Shown: positions 9,850 through 49,300 of the stretch, piece after piece
Layout of the letters: every line of letters begins with the position of its first letter
How positions within the stretch are numbered: position 1 is the stretch's first letter
NCBI GenBank assembly: GCA_030248195.1
Contig: JASAND010028012.1
Location: 1-64,000 of the forward strand
Length of the DNA: 64,000 bases
Direction: 5' to 3'
Source: Trissonchulus latispiculum
Taxonomy: Eukaryota; Nematoda; Enoplea; Enoplida; Ironidae
Program-made: the position numbers and the translations under genes
Notes under the pieces: model-generated
The model's database searches: none
Seen by the model: the letters and a program-made list of their open reading frames with translations, nothing else
What the model was told of the DNA's origin: nothing

Positions 9850-11045
9850 GTAAGACAGTCTGAACGCTTCAGAGGTATAAACTGCCTAAAGCTAAAAAAT
9901 GTTAGACTGTTTTACTGAAGAAAATAGCATTTGTTGCTGGAATTTGTAGGCTAGCTTTGAGAAAATTAAACCCTGCCTCTAGAATACAGCAAAAAGAACA
10001 GACAGAGATGTGACAATGCGGCACTTGTGACCAGTCAGTGAGCAGAAGGGTTTGGGTCCCAGGTGGAGATCGAACCCACAACCTTTGGGTGACTAGACCG
10101 ATGCGAAGCCGCATCGCAATCTACCCAAGCTTAAGTCTCAACTTAAATGGAGTCAAACATGCTACCACTACACCACAGGACCATCAGCTGAACTCTCATA
10201 TCAGGCTTATCAATCTTTCCTATGCCTGCTTCCCTTACAACCCGCCTATTGCTGTTGCATATTGAAATACATTTATGAAGTATTCTGCAGCAATATTTCA
10301 GATGTATCCGTTGGGACTTTGGGACGAAGTGACATTCACGTTGGTTTTCACGAAAACTGGCTGATTTCTGAGAAAATGTAATGAGAATTCATCAAATATA
10401 TCTTTAGATGTGTTAAATTTTGCTGCAATATATCGAAGAAATAAAAGCATTTACCTATTATATATACTCATAGTGCACAAGTATAGTAACTATCCGTTCA
10501 AACCCATATCCAGGCCACACAAAGTACAAAAATATTGCAAACGGTGGAGTTAAACAAAGAAAAACTAAAGAATAAATTTCCAATTTCTTAAAACAATTTC
10601 GTTTCCTTTACGTTGAGGCGGCGGAGAAGAGAGCCGATTGGGGGCAATCGCGAACGAATTGTGATTTATAATTAATTAAATACTTTTCTTAATTAAACAT
10701 AATACACTAATTTACATTTCGAAACATATTGAGTGAAAGATGTTGCTAGCGAAACTTTATTTTTTGAAATTTAACCCAAAATTATGCAATAAACAGCCGA
10801 ATTAATGAACAATTATTTCAATCGACCAATTAATTAAGTCAACGTTAACGAACAGCAGCATACTACGCAGGTTTCGCTGGAAAGTCTTCCAAATTGTTCA
10901 ACTGCCAGCCAAAGTTAAAACTTAAGAGGAACTAAAACCTTTCCATATCATTATCGATTATTACTTTCAATTTATTGACAAATAAAAACACACTTTAAAA
11001 AGACTAACAATGAAACAAATGCACTAATAAATGGTCTATTTGTAG
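9850..11045. other. Intergenic DNA; one SINE-like unit, no gene recognised
   Basis: Apart from the tRNA-like unit at 10050-10126 and a second tRNA-like box A at about 10150-10195 (minus strand), I see only AT-rich non-coding sequence. No transmembrane exons of the channel can be seen here. Confidence 0.4.
10050..10126 (-). repeat. tRNA-derived SINE-like unit
   Basis: On the minus strand a box B of the GGTTCGATCTCC type (10066-10078) lies downstream of a tRNA-like arm region. The fold is imperfect, and another tRNA-like box A lies just beside it, as expected for SINE debris rather than a working tRNA gene. Confidence 0.45.
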
Positions 11046-16867
<5,822 letters not shown>

Positions 16868-17316
16868 TGCCGTTCCTCTACTAAAACAAGACGGTTGACT
16901 AATAGAATCAGCTGAAAACATTTTGTATTTGCATTTAGTTAGTAGGGGCAAGAGTACCTAATATAAGAGTATATATGACACTAATAAAATGCTGAATGCT
17001 GTCTGTTATCAGAGCAACAAGATTACCCCTAAAAGGGGAATATTCCGTCATTGAGCCATTATATAAAATTATTTAAATCTGATAATAATCTAATCTAATA
17101 AATCTAATAATAGTTTTAATCATTTTTTAAAATAGCTGATTTAAATTCAAAAAGATTTACTTAATCCATTGGTTGTGACTTTGATGAAAATTATTAATTA
17201 CACAGCTATAATCTGAGTAGCAAAATGCAGAAGCAACCGTGCGATTGAAGTTACTTAAACCGTGATGTGTCAGAATGCAAGTTCTCATATTCACTAGCAG
17301 GATAAAAATTCTATCC

Positions 17317-17383
17317 AACTGGGGATTGATCCCTGGCGATTGCGGTGACAATCGAACGATGTAACCACTGCACTGTTCTATGT
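17317..17383 (-). repeat. tRNA-Asp-like SINE unit
   Basis: The minus strand has a box A of the CAGTGGTTACATCG type, a GATTGTCACCGCAATC arm (GTC anticodon context as in tRNA-Asp) and a box B-like GGGATCAATCCCC. The fold is imperfect, and a tRNA-derived repeat is the best reading. Confidence 0.45.
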
Positions 17384-19262
17384 AATGATTATTGTTCAAT
17401 TGGTTCACTGGGAAAGGGGTTACGGTACGGTGGCTTGATGCGAAAGGGATTACCTAAGAGAGATTTAATAGAGATTAGGTTAGGGCTCAACATTGTTATC
17501 AAGGCAGCAAGTCGAAGTTAGTAGTTAATTGTATACCAATTTGCTGCTGATCTCAATCTGATTAGATACATATATGTAGTTGCTTGAGAAACTGTGTGAA
17601 ACTTCACTAATCAATAAATGGTCGCGGAGCATTTCAGCTGCAAATAACGCCAGGGCGTATTGTGAAATTTCGAGAGATTTATTTTGCAAAATTCAATGAA
17701 ACTTCAGAAATAAATTTAGGCCGTATACTTCTAAAAACTGACGGGGCTAACTTGATTGCTTTTTATTGAGTCTAAAAATGCACATACTAGGCTATGTGTT
17801 GAACATATGAGAAGCATCAGAGAATTGTAAAAGCGTACATGCATTTCATACTATAACACCGGGGAATATATTCCGCTCCAGCGGAATAAAAACTGCGGCT
17901 GCCCCACCCTCCGCTAATTAGAGTTGATTAGATTAGAAAGTTAGTAGTAATAATACTATATAAATGAGTAAACACAGCTGACTTCAAGAATATATATGCG
18001 ACACATCACGTGTGTCTTGAAAACCAGTCTGCAATATACATACTACTGCGTACAAGCCAGAAACTTGCATTTAACGGCAGGCAACCCAGTGCAAACAATA
18101 GGAAAAGTAGATTGCCCCTATATTTTGCTGCTTATGAAACCGATAAACAATGATAAGGGCCGTGCACGAATGCTATCAGAACAAAGCTTCATTTCACCGT
18201 GGAATTAATGTTGCCCTAAAGCAAGACTTAATAATAGTTAGGTTTCAGCAAGAGTACATAATACATAAGAGTATGACAATCATTCTCAGCTAGCAAACAG
18301 TCTGTGTAAGACTGTTCGCTCTCAGCCTCATTTTCAGAGCACATATTTCAGCATTTGCTTAAGCTTATTGCTTACGCAATCTAGGCATATACATTAGCAC
18401 GATCCATGAATGTTAATCTCTACATCTCAATGTCTGTGTCCTAAGGAGTGGTGACGGGACTTTGAGTCGGGCTTAGACTCCGGACAATTGGCCCGATTTA
18501 AGACCACCATCCCTATGTCTTACGAACAACCATAGCCGAAAGACCATAAGAATGAATCTTCTAAACGCTTTTTCAATAGGACGATGCCTGTTTGCTAAGA
18601 ACGTAAGCATATTCTATATATTCGGATTGATTTGGTCTCCGCCTCAGTTTAAGATTAGTTTTAAAGATTCAAAAATAACAAGGTGCTAAATCAAACACTC
18701 CACGACTTACTGAAACTGAAATGGTTGCCACGATGGTACAAGGAAGAAGTATGGAAGCTGAAATATTGCTGAAAATCCGAATCAACGAGAGGCGGGCCGA
18801 GCCGTTAGCTGTGCGGATAAGCAAGCTAGCTGCGAGCGGTTGCATAGCTACATGGGCATACCTGAACGGGAGGTCAAATTTCACTGACCCTTGTGGAAGC
18901 AATTTTGGGTACTCCTTGTGAGAGCGATTTTTCTTATGGGTGCCTTTGAAAGCTATTTTTAAACGATTTTTGCCATTTTTTAACAAAAAACCACGATTTT
19001 TTGGCCAAAACGCGTTTTTCGGACCGTTTTTTAGCAAAAAATATTGATTTTAAGTGAAAAAGTCCGGCGAAGCCGGAAAAGTTTTGAAATTTTTAGTCGT
19101 AAAACCTATATTGTGGGCAATTTTCTTACCCCTTGTGGCCAATTTTCCTACCCATTGTGGGCGCAATTTCGCGACCCCTTGTGGACGACTTCGCCGAGGG
19201 GGGGGGAATCCCCCCTTCCCCACCCCTTGTCCACCTGTGTACATGTGTAGTATCAAGTGTAT

Positions 19263-19672
19263 ACAATAGGAAGAGTGGGAAGCTGAGCCCTCTCTAATGG
19301 AAATAGCCTGCGAGATGTTCGGCACATTAATGCCGAAATCTCGGGGGTCCCAATACTTGTGCACGTACAAGTATGTAAAAATATCAAGTTCACAAGTATA
19401 AAAAATCAACCAATCAGCGAAGAGCTAAACGCTTTTACAAACTTGTACGTGTAAGTGGGACCCCCCTGAGATCTCGGTGGGGAGGGTCCGATTATACACG
19501 TAAATTTGACATAAGGTAGGCGATTAGCCAATCAGATGCGTTTTACTTCAAACGCATATAAACATATGGTTAGGTAAGTGGGACCCCCCCCGGGGTTTCG
19601 GCCTGAATGTGCCGAGCATCTCGCAGGCCATTTCCATTACCAAGGGCCCAGCTTCCCACCCTTCTATTACAA
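19263..19672. mobile_element. MITE with about 95-bp imperfect inverted arms
   Basis: The left arm (19263-19358) and right arm (about 19575-19672) are inverted copies sharing GTGGGAAGCTG, GCCTGCGAGATG and TCGGCACATT. Both arms continue into CCCGGGGG-type runs and GGGTCCCA. A related fragment (CATGGGACTCCCCCC) occurs near 21414. No open frame is present and the target duplication is unclear. Confidence 0.65.
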
Positions 19673-20553
19673 CTCTTGGTAGTTTGATACTAATGGCTGT
19701 AAGATCGGAACCAGCACAGAATACACGTGAAATCTCAGTTTTAAGCATTTATCCAAATCAGCTATCTTTTCTTAACTGGTCGGTATAAATGGGTACCGTT
19801 ACGGTGGGAACTGGGTAGGTAACAGGAATCAGTGCAGATGTAGAAGGACCGGCCCCCGTTTCACGGATGCAGTCATCATTTGAGGTGACACTGCTGGCTC
19901 TACGGCTGAGAATCAGGAGAATCAGGGGATGAGAGAGCACCGGCACCCAATGTCCTGTGGCAGGATGGAGATATTTCCAGAAAGAAATTTTTATACCTTT
20001 TTAAGCATTTAGCTTTACTCTACAACGTCTATTTAGTCACAGCCTTTAATAAATTTGCAAACAGCAAACCTTGTTGAAACGTTGTTAACATTTTTATTTG
20101 GCTATTTTAATTCTAACGGCGTTAGAATTGTAGTTTTGACTGCACATAATATTTTAATGTTGCAACCAGTAAATATATAGTTTTGTATTCAACTTTTGTA
20201 TTCAAGTTATTTACAAATGAAATAGGTATTTACCTTTGGAACATATTTAGTTTTAGTTTTTGCTGGTATCATATAAAATGCTATTTTACTAATAATAGCT
20301 CTGTGATTAACATAAATTAATTAAGCTCCTCCTTGGTTTATTTCTGTTACTCCGTTACTCCCTTTTAGAGTTCGTACCGACTTTAGTCAAAATTTTTTTA
20401 CAAATCTCTATTGTATTGTATTTCTGTTTCTTCTGATTTTGTATATAACAATTCTTAATTTACTACATTTTAGAGTCAGGTTTAAAGTCTAACATCTTAC
20501 TACTTTCAAGTCTACTGGCTAGATATTTATTGCATGGCAATTTGTTTCTAAAC

Positions 20554-40764
<20,211 letters not shown>

Positions 40765-41119
40765 TTTTGCAATCTACAAATATGCACACACAAAACACAA
40801 GTAAAGGATTCGTCCAAGGGCTTTTACGCGGAAGAGTTAAGCGGATTTAAATGAGTTCGATCTAACCAGATAATTTTTCAGAAAACGTGAAAGAAAGCAT
40901 CGCAGGTCAAGCTTGAGTGGAGTTATTCGTGCTAGACGAGTGCTTTAACTCAACTCTACTCTACTCTTTCTCGAAAAGACCCTTGGCATAGAAGTCGGGA
41001 TCGAGACAAATATTAATCGTAAGTTAATATGCAACAATATTAAATTCTATTAAATAATCGCAAATTAAGCAATTGTAGGCAACCTTTGCAATTTCAAATA
41101 AATACCAGTTAAGACAAAG
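40765..41119. other. 5' flank of carboxylesterase 2 with a decayed GGGCTTTT element
   Basis: The ATG is preceded by CAAAA, a usual animal context. At 40815-40985 a short element with ends CCAAGGGCTTTTACGCG and, reversed, CCAAGGGTCTTTTCGAG may be a relative of the GGGCCTTTTCGCGC MITE. No clear TATA box was identified. Confidence 0.35.
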
Positions 41120-41888
41120 CAGAGTTTGCGCCGGGTCCCGCGGGCCGGGCCGGGTACGGGTCCAACTTTAGGACCCGCGGGTCCGGGTACCCGCGGGTCC
41201 AAATCCGGGTCCGGATCCAAAATACTGAAAAAACTGGATTTTGTTACATTTAGGGATGTTAAAACTTAAAACATTACAATTTGTTGTGTATATTTCTAAT
41301 AAAAGGTTGGTGGAACCGGTGTGTTAGGCATTGACATACAATGTTTAGTTGTCTAGCTGAGGTCTTTCTGATCTATGCTGCTCTGCTGGGCTAGAAACAC
41401 AATATGTAGTAACTAGAATTGGAAGTAGAAATATGATAACTCAAATTGATAAGTTAGCATAAAGTTTTGCAATGCATGCAAAAACTTAATCTAGTAAACG
41501 AGCTCAAGGACATTGTTTTCAAATACAAGCCACCAAAAATTCGTTCACATCCTCCAAAGCATTCGTAACTTGTCTTTGTCCGAAGGACAGTCTCACACCG
41601 TCTCTGGACTATCACAAAACTGCTACTGCTTTTGTTAGCCCCAGTACTCAAAATTGTCTTTAGGCGTAAAATAAGTTATCCTAATGCTTATCACAGGTTT
41701 TATTCGCGACTGGGCTATTACAGTAGTAAAGTTGCAGTAAAATTTAAGAATGCAGTGAATGTTTGAAATGCAAATTGGTTCGTTTTTTAGAACCGGGTAC
41801 CCGGATCCGGGTCTGGGCGGGTCCGGGTCCGGCCTACAGGGTCCGGTTCCGGGCCGGGTCTGAAAATTTGGACCCGGAGCCAACTCTG
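41120..41888. mobile_element. hAT-like non-autonomous element with GGGTCC arrays and 8-bp target duplication
   Basis: Ends are CAGAGTTTGCGCCGGGTCC and, reversed, CAGAGTTGGCTCCGGGTCC. The perfect 8-bp target duplication AGACAAAG lies at 41112-41119 and 41889-41896. Next to both ends, GGGTCC/GGACCC hexamers are repeated many times. CAGAG ends with an 8-bp duplication are typical of hAT transposons. No transposase is present in its 769 bp. Confidence 0.85.
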
Positions 41889-41896
41889 AGACAAAG

Positions 41897-43956
41897 CCCT
41901 AATATAGATTCATTATTCATTCAAACTCAATTGCTACCTAGTCCGATTGCACTTAAAAGCTTGCAGACTGGGTTTGAGCCAACAGAAAATTAGTTTTTCG
42001 AAGTATATAATACCGGTTTAACTAACAAATCTTAAACTGCTGTCGAAATTACTGCTGTCAGAAAACAAAGATAAGTGTTTCTTTTGCACAGTGAAGTCTG
42101 AATTTGGGTGATACGATGCAGTACAGCAGGAAAACAGTATCAATCCAGTATGGACCTATATGTTGACGAAGTGGGGGTTGACATGAAGAAGAGTTGACCA
42201 ACTGGTGACGACTTTAACCCTTTCCATCCTGCGGTTGTTTCTGAACAACCAAATATGATTGGCATGTACAAGGCGCACATGACGAGATTAGCCAATGAAA
42301 TGTTAGTCGTTTCTAAACAACAACAGGCTGCAACAATGCAAATATAGACCGGTCTTAAAACTGCTCTTACGGTTGGCGGGGGCGGCAAGGAATGTTGGGG
42401 AGTCTGCCAGGAAGGTTCGTCCGACTTTGGTAGGTCCTGCAAGTCCGACAGTTTGTGGTCCCCGGTTTAAAAAATTGTTTTAAAGTGGTGTCATATGTAC
42501 TTATTTTAACTATAAAAACGAATACTGATCATTCTTTTTACAGGTTCCTTAAAATTCATTTTTCTATTAGTTGATTCCGAACAACTTCAGGATATTTCAT
42601 AGACAATCTAATCAAATTCAGTAGACAGTTGAATAGTATTGTGTTTAACTAATCAAACTGAAAATTTGTAATCATACATTAACACGGAGAGCGAATCCGG
42701 TGGGTCTACCCTCTATTCCTTAAAAATTCTAAAATTTTAAGGGGATCTACCCCAAAAATTGCGCATATTAACGTTTTTGGCCAAAAATTAATAAAAACTC
42801 ATGACTAATCAAAGTTTTAAGAATTTTTTGGCAAAAATCGCTAAAATTTGCTTAAAGTGTTCAGTTTTTGAAAAAAATTGCTGAGAGGTCCATCCTGTTT
42901 TCTTCTGGACGAAAGGGTCCGCCCTTTTTTCTTTCTCCCTGAGGGGATCTGGCCGTCTTTTGTCAGTTTTGGGGGGTCTGCACCCTCATTTCCCATTTCC
43001 CCACGTTATCCTGTGGTTCTAATTGTGGTGGGTAGAATTGTTGGCCGCCCGGTTGCAAACCGGCTGAAAGCCAATCCCTGCCGGTCTGCGACCAAGATCC
43101 GGCCGCCGTTCATTACACGGCGGGCCGGTCGGGTCAGAAACAACACGCCGGCCGATCTGCTGAACCATGTCAATACGTAATATATATATTACCTGTACTA
43201 TGTCACCAGTAGTAATAGCATTATTTAGGGCAAAAATGGTGCAAAATGTACCAGAATAGGGCAAAACTGGTAACGGCCGGCCTTCCTTTACTGTTAGCAC
43301 CACCCTACCTGGCGGCCGATCAGCATCACCCTATCGGGTGGCCGGTTTGCATCTCCCGGCAGCCGGCCGGCTTGCGTCACGGAACAGGCCTGCCGCCGGC
43401 CCGTCCAGCCGGCTGGGCGAGTTTACAAACCCGACCGGCCGGGTCCGGTCGGCAGAGCCACATAACCGGCGGAGCAGCAGCACTAGCGGTTTAACTATTA
43501 TTTAGCTTTTGTGCTTGTTAATGGAACACTCAAAAAACTTTCGTTCGAATTACCAATCAGGGAGTCCATGAAGTGGCATGAAATTGATTTTTGTGGAATC
43601 TGGCAATTGTTTCAGGATGTTTCGTGAAAGCTGTAGTTACTGCGGCTGCGGTACAATTTTGGTCTGTTTTAATTGCCTTGAGCGCTTTGTTTTACTGTTA
43701 TTGCTATATCCTGCTGGTAGAACTGTTGCAAATTTGGAATTTACTCAGGATTAGGGCAATTAGCTTAGACCTTGGAGGTTACCATGCATCCTGCAGTTGT
43801 TCAGGAACAACTAATCGTAGGACGAACTCAGGTGGTTCAATCGATGCAGGGACTGCAGATTACCAATGTCGGTGTCCTATAGGTTATCAAAAACAACTGC
43901 AATAATTTTTTAGTTGACGTTGCGATAATTCAGGATGGAAGGGCTAAACTAACTCT
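41897..43956. other. Non-coding DNA with CCGGC-rich patch, no gene recognised
   Basis: Two inverted relatives of a GCGGTTGTTTCTGAACAACC/GCAGTTGTTCAGGAACAAC motif occur at about 42228 and 43793, suggesting an element between them. A GC-rich patch (43030-43490) is full of GGCCGG and CCGGC motifs. No protein gene can be supported. Confidence 0.4.
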
Positions 43957-44368
43957 TAGGGTAAAACGAGGTAATAAGGAACACCTGGCAATAAGGGACA
44001 AAGTTTTGGTTTTTGCCTCGGTCAAACTACATGGGTCAACTAAGTACTTCTAATTAGGTATTAAATAAAAGCCCTGTTTCCCCACTATCGAATGCCGTCT
44101 CGACCTCGAGATAAATGCTATCCTAGCAAAAGATATAAATAATTATTTAAAAGCGGTCGTTTTCTTCTTTCTCAGAGCGTCCCGTTTTTCGAAATTTCGA
44201 AAATTTTAATTTGTGCAACTTTACTCATTTTTGCGATTTATACTGCAACCCTGGCATCATTTAAAAGAGCAAAATGTATAGAATATTGTAGCGTCGCTCT
44301 TTTTTGAGAATTTTGTTTTTCCTGGTTTTTATGGCCAACTTTGCAAGATGTCCTTTTCCAGATAATAA

Positions 44369-45112
44369 TGTAGCGGGGCTAGTAGTTTAACCTACGTACT
44401 AACACCGTTACCGCGCCCTGACGCAGCGGGCGCGGAGTGGCACAGATGGATAACAGACCGACTACAGGAGACGGTCGGGACAGCCTCGCCAGACAATATA
44501 CGCAGTAGATAATCCGATCCTAAGGGCGAGATGACTCGCACTCTCACTCACTCAGAATTGAACTACCTACCTAGCAGGAGCTCAGTAAGACTCAGCCTAA
44601 CTAAATACACTTTAATAAAGAACAGAATAACAAGTTATAGTTATTATAACAATACAATAATAAAATATAGGGATGACCCTCAGACACACAAATAAACACA
44701 CAGAATGGTAGACTTACAGTTACTGGAGCTGACGGGGGTCAGCCAACGTACCAATGCTCTGGGGAGAGCTGAGGGAGACACACAGAATATTTACAGTAAA
44801 TGGGGGAGAATAGCAATAGAAATAGCAAGCGCACGTAATGGCAGAAATAACACAAGTGAAGGGGGGAAGCGAGTGTTGGGTTGGACCCTCCCACGAGCGC
44901 CCCCTAGTTGAAATTTCCCCCAATCACGTAGCTCCCAAAGTCACGAGGGGGGGAGCCCACCCAACCCCACGCATACACGTTGAGGGAGCTACGTGACTTG
45001 CAAACGTGTCCCAGCCCAAGGTGATGTTGATATAGGAAGCCAAGCGGGTAGCTAGCCTAGCTACTACCGCCAGCAACGGAAAGGTTGACCATTCCAACCT
45101 TGATCCGTTACA
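44369..45112 (-). repeat. 3' LTR of the retroelement
   Basis: The 744-bp repeat has TG...CA ends (TGTAGCGG and CCGTTACA on the plus strand). It matches the other LTR at roughly 98% by eye except for an extra stretch of about 49 bp near 44392-44446. On the minus strand it is preceded by CCTGGGGAGA, a modest polypurine tract. Confidence 0.9.
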
Positions 45113-46380
45113 TCTCCCCAGGGCTCGCCATCCGAACTCCCGAGAGGATCACTGCACAAATGGCGAACTGGTACGTGAGCTGAACTCTCAACAAGTACAA
45201 ACAGTACAGAGCAATGATGCTACAAGTACAAAACCAACACAACAAGCAACTGCAAGTCATAAAGCCATAAGCTCAATTCTAAACCAACAAGTGTAGAAAA
45301 AACACAAAAACAAGAGATTAAATACTACATAATACAGATTAAGCATATACTAGGCACTATGAAGCGCTAGCAACAATCAAAAATTAAAGCACAAAGTGAC
45401 AAAGTCATACGTACGTAGTAGACAAAAATACACGTATTAAAATAGAACCGCAAGAATTAACTGGGATTGTGTAAGTAACTTAATATGAAAATACAAATGA
45501 CTTTCCAAAGATAACTCATGGAAAAGAGGAGTTACCCTCCTTTGGAATGTATAGTCAAACGAGTGTGTTAATATATGTTAACAAAGAAATAAAAGTTGAA
45601 CTTTCAGATAAAATATTTAATTAAATTTAAGTTAAACCAAGCTGAGCTAGGGTTTATCAGGCCGTCGCTCAACAAGGCAAACTGCCTATGATAATAATAA
45701 TCATAATAATAAAATAACCATAGAAAATACACACCGTTAGGTGAAAATACACACCTATGGGAAGAAAAACCCACCCTCCCAAGGTAAATATTTGTATTTT
45801 CATATGACGAGAATCGTCACTGGGTTTTTCGACAATATATAGCATACACATATTTATGGCAGTATGGAATGATTCCTCGAAAATAAAGCACAGTACATAT
45901 TATGAGCAAATGTCATTGGCATAGAAAACTAGTAGAAAAATACGAAAAATATATGGATTAACATATGACATATTTATATCAAAAACACATATTCAAAATT
46001 AAGAAAATTCAAGGTTCGCAACTAACAAGAGAATAATGGTTCGTATAAACTAAACACAGAGAATACAGGTTCATAGTAAATTAAACAAAGAAGTTAAATG
46101 TAGATATTCAAAGAAAAATTAAAGAAAAACGTACGTACATTAAATTTAGATACACATTGCACATCACAGAGATTCTGGTCCTAGGTAAATACTATTACAA
46201 TTCAAAAAATCAAAACACAACAAGAAACTAAATTTCAGATTCGAGATATCATATTCGTGAATTAAAATACAAAATAACAATGCAATTATGCAAAAACTAG
46301 TGTCAAAACAACGGCTAAAACATAGATCTATATGGTGATCTGGATCCAAAGATCAATGGAAATAGTCAAGTCCAGGTTCC
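45113..46380. other. Non-coding 3' region of the retroelement
   Basis: The part from 45496 repeats the sequence at 48330-49221; the part before it is single copy. It is AT-rich, without a protein gene, and lies between the damaged protein copy and the 3' LTR in the direction of transcription. Confidence 0.5.
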
Positions 46381-49300
46381 AGCATCGGATGAACCGTCAT
46401 CATGGTGGGCGACATGGGTCAAGTCCAATCTGATGCCAGAAAAGTCACAATCAATGGGATTCACAATCAGGAAAGATGACTTTCCGGACTGCGAAGAGTC
46501 ATATTGGATGGACTGAACGGACCATGGGTCATGAGGCTCGATGACGACGCACTCAATATTCCCGCATGATCAGTTCTGTGGACCTATGATGGTCATTGGG
46601 ATGGGGTTCCAAGGGATTCCAAATGGTCAGGGCAAAACACGGGCTGAAAGTGTTCTTCTCCTGTCCCGGCGGAGCGCACCCGGTAATATGGACACCGGTC
46701 CAATTAGGAGGCATGTCGATCGGCTGTTTCCGAAGGGCCGCCGGTGCCTCTTGTCGGAAGAACGGAGGTGCTGACTGACCTCGATTATAGCGCTCTGCCG
46801 CCGCCTCTATGCGCTTTCGGACGACGTCGAGGTAGGCCTCAAGACGAGCACCTTTCAGTGGAACACGGTTGAACCTGTCCTCCCAAAGCTCATCAGGGCC
46901 CGCCTGCATAAACCAAAGGCCCACTTCGGTGTACAAGGACCCTTGGATGTTTCGCCCATTCCAATTGTCCGTATTAAACAGGAAGTTGTACTTCCCGTTG
47001 AAAGTCAGATCGTCGGGTTTGAAACCACGAGGAACCCGAACACCAAGACCCCACCAAGAATCCGCTGAAGCCTTCCCGTAATAGCTTCCGATGGTCTGGA
47101 CCAGGAACTCCTGCATTTCCACAGACTGATAGAAAGTGTGGAAAATGATCAGCCGCTGGGTGAGCTGATCAGGACCCGACTGCCAGCGCTCTATGCGACA
47201 AGCGGGCAGCGCAGCGATGGCTTGGTCAGTGCTACGCTTAATAGCAAAGCCATCCTGATGGGGATGCTCCCTCACTAGGTCCATGACGACGTCGGACTGG
47301 CAGAACCAGCCCTTGCGCCCCTGATACAGGTGCTCCTTGGTCTGGAAACCCTGGTTTTCGAGCTGTTCCACCGGCAACGACACATGCGGCAAATGATTAT
47401 GCATGAAAGAGAAGGCGTAGTCCGGCCCCAAGTAGAAGCACAGGAAATAGCCTTCGTCGACATTCGCGATGCCCTCGACGTTGGGCCGATGATATCCGAG
47501 CATGGCCTGACGGACCGTCATGCAGCGGGTCCGAAGACGCCGAGCGTGCATGTGGGTCACGTAGAAATGCTGGGATTCGTATCGCCGAATCAGGTGCGGG
47601 TACCGGAAGAGTTCAGGTACCAGCGCTGCCATGGCCAAGCAATTGGTCCATCGTGCATTCGACGAGACGCGATTGACGGGGAAGCCTTTGAACAGCTTCC
47701 CGTGACGATCACGATAGTCCTTGATTACCCACCGCGAATGCCGCCGGTCTGTTCAGGCTGCGGATCTGCCGTCATGTGGTTTGTGAGATGGCTGTCGCGG
47801 GCGCACATCCGTTGCCAGATGTGGTCCATAAAGTCCGATGGGAACCGCTGGGAGTCGTGGGCGTTAGCCTGCATCCACTTGAGGACCTCGTCGCGAAACA
47901 AGGCCACCCAAGGATGGAGCTTCTTCTCAGATGGATCCCCAGGGATGTTGTGTGGAATCCACTGTAGGTTATTATCCCGACAGTACACGATCGGATCGTC
48001 GGGCCAACGGTCCATTTTAATCTCAGCGACTTCAGCCGGTGTGGGTTGCTCGATCTTGAATTCGTCATAGATCGGGTCCTCGGTTCCCCGAGAAACCGAC
48101 CGCGCAATGTCCCGATTAAGCATGTCACAAAGGACATTGACCAAGTAAACCCGAAATGGCGGAAAATTGTCCTTCGTATAGTTATCGGGATATTCGGGCG
48201 GAAGTTCCCGAATGGCAGAGTTCCGACCATCAGGTTTCTTGATTGTTTTCACTCGTGGCACGCTATAAGTCGACTTCTGTGGACGTTGTCGGCTTAAGGC
48301 GTCGGCCGCTAGGCGTTTGTCACGATTTCCAAATGACTTTCCAAAGATAACTCATGGAAAAGAGGAGTTACCCTCCTTGGAATGTATAGTCAAACGAGTG
48401 TGTTAATATATGTTAACAAAGAAATAAAAGTTGAACTTTCAGATAAAATATTTAATTAAATTTAAGTTAAACCAAGCTGAGCTAGGGTTTATCAGGCCGT
48501 CGCTCAACAAGGCAAACTGCCTATGATAATAATAATCATAATAATAAAATAACCATAGAAAATACACACCGTTAGGTGAAAATACACACCTATGGGAAGA
48601 AAAACCCACCCTCCCAAGGTAAATATTTGTATTTTCATATGACGAGAATCGTCACTGGGTTTTTCGACAATATATAGCATACACATATTTATGGCAGTAT
48701 GGAATGATTCCTCGAAAATAAAGCACAGTACATATTATGAGCAAATGTCATTGGCATAGAAAACTAGTAGAAAAATACGAAAAATATATGGATTAACATA
48801 TGACATATTTATATCAAAAAAACAGATTCAAAACTGACTATAATAAACTAAATTCAAGGTTCGCAACTAACAAGAGAATAATGGTTCGTATAAACTAAAC
48901 ACAGAGAATACAGGTTCATAGTAAATTAAACAAAGAGATTAAATATGGATTCAAAGAAAATTAAAGAAAAACGTACGTACATTAAATTTAGATACACATT
49001 GCACATCACAGAGATTCTGGTCCTAGGTAATTACTATTACAATTCAAAAAATCAAAACACAACAAGAAACTAGATTTCAGATTCGAGATATCATATTCGT
49101 GAATTAAAATACAAAATAACAATGCAATTATGCAAAAACTAGTGTCAAAACAACGGCTAAAGCATAGATCTATATGGTGATCTGGATCCAAAGATCAATG
49201 GAAATAGTCAAGTCCATGTTCCAGCATCGGATGAACCGTCATCATGGTGGGCGACATGAGTCAAGTCCAATCTGATGCCAGAAAAGTCACAATCGATGGG

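Larger units (their letters stand above)
16868..20553. other. Intergenic DNA between the two carboxylesterases
   Basis: This is upstream of carboxylesterase 1 and downstream of carboxylesterase 2 (both minus). It holds a CAAGAGTA...AAGAGTATA repeat unit at about 16945-16985 that supplies TATA-like sequence near the first gene, SINE-like and MITE-like repeats listed separately, and another CAAGAGTACATAATA unit at 18248. At 19067-19081 lies a hairpin TCCGG-CGAAG-CCGGA in a block with G-runs. No protein gene can be supported. Confidence 0.5.
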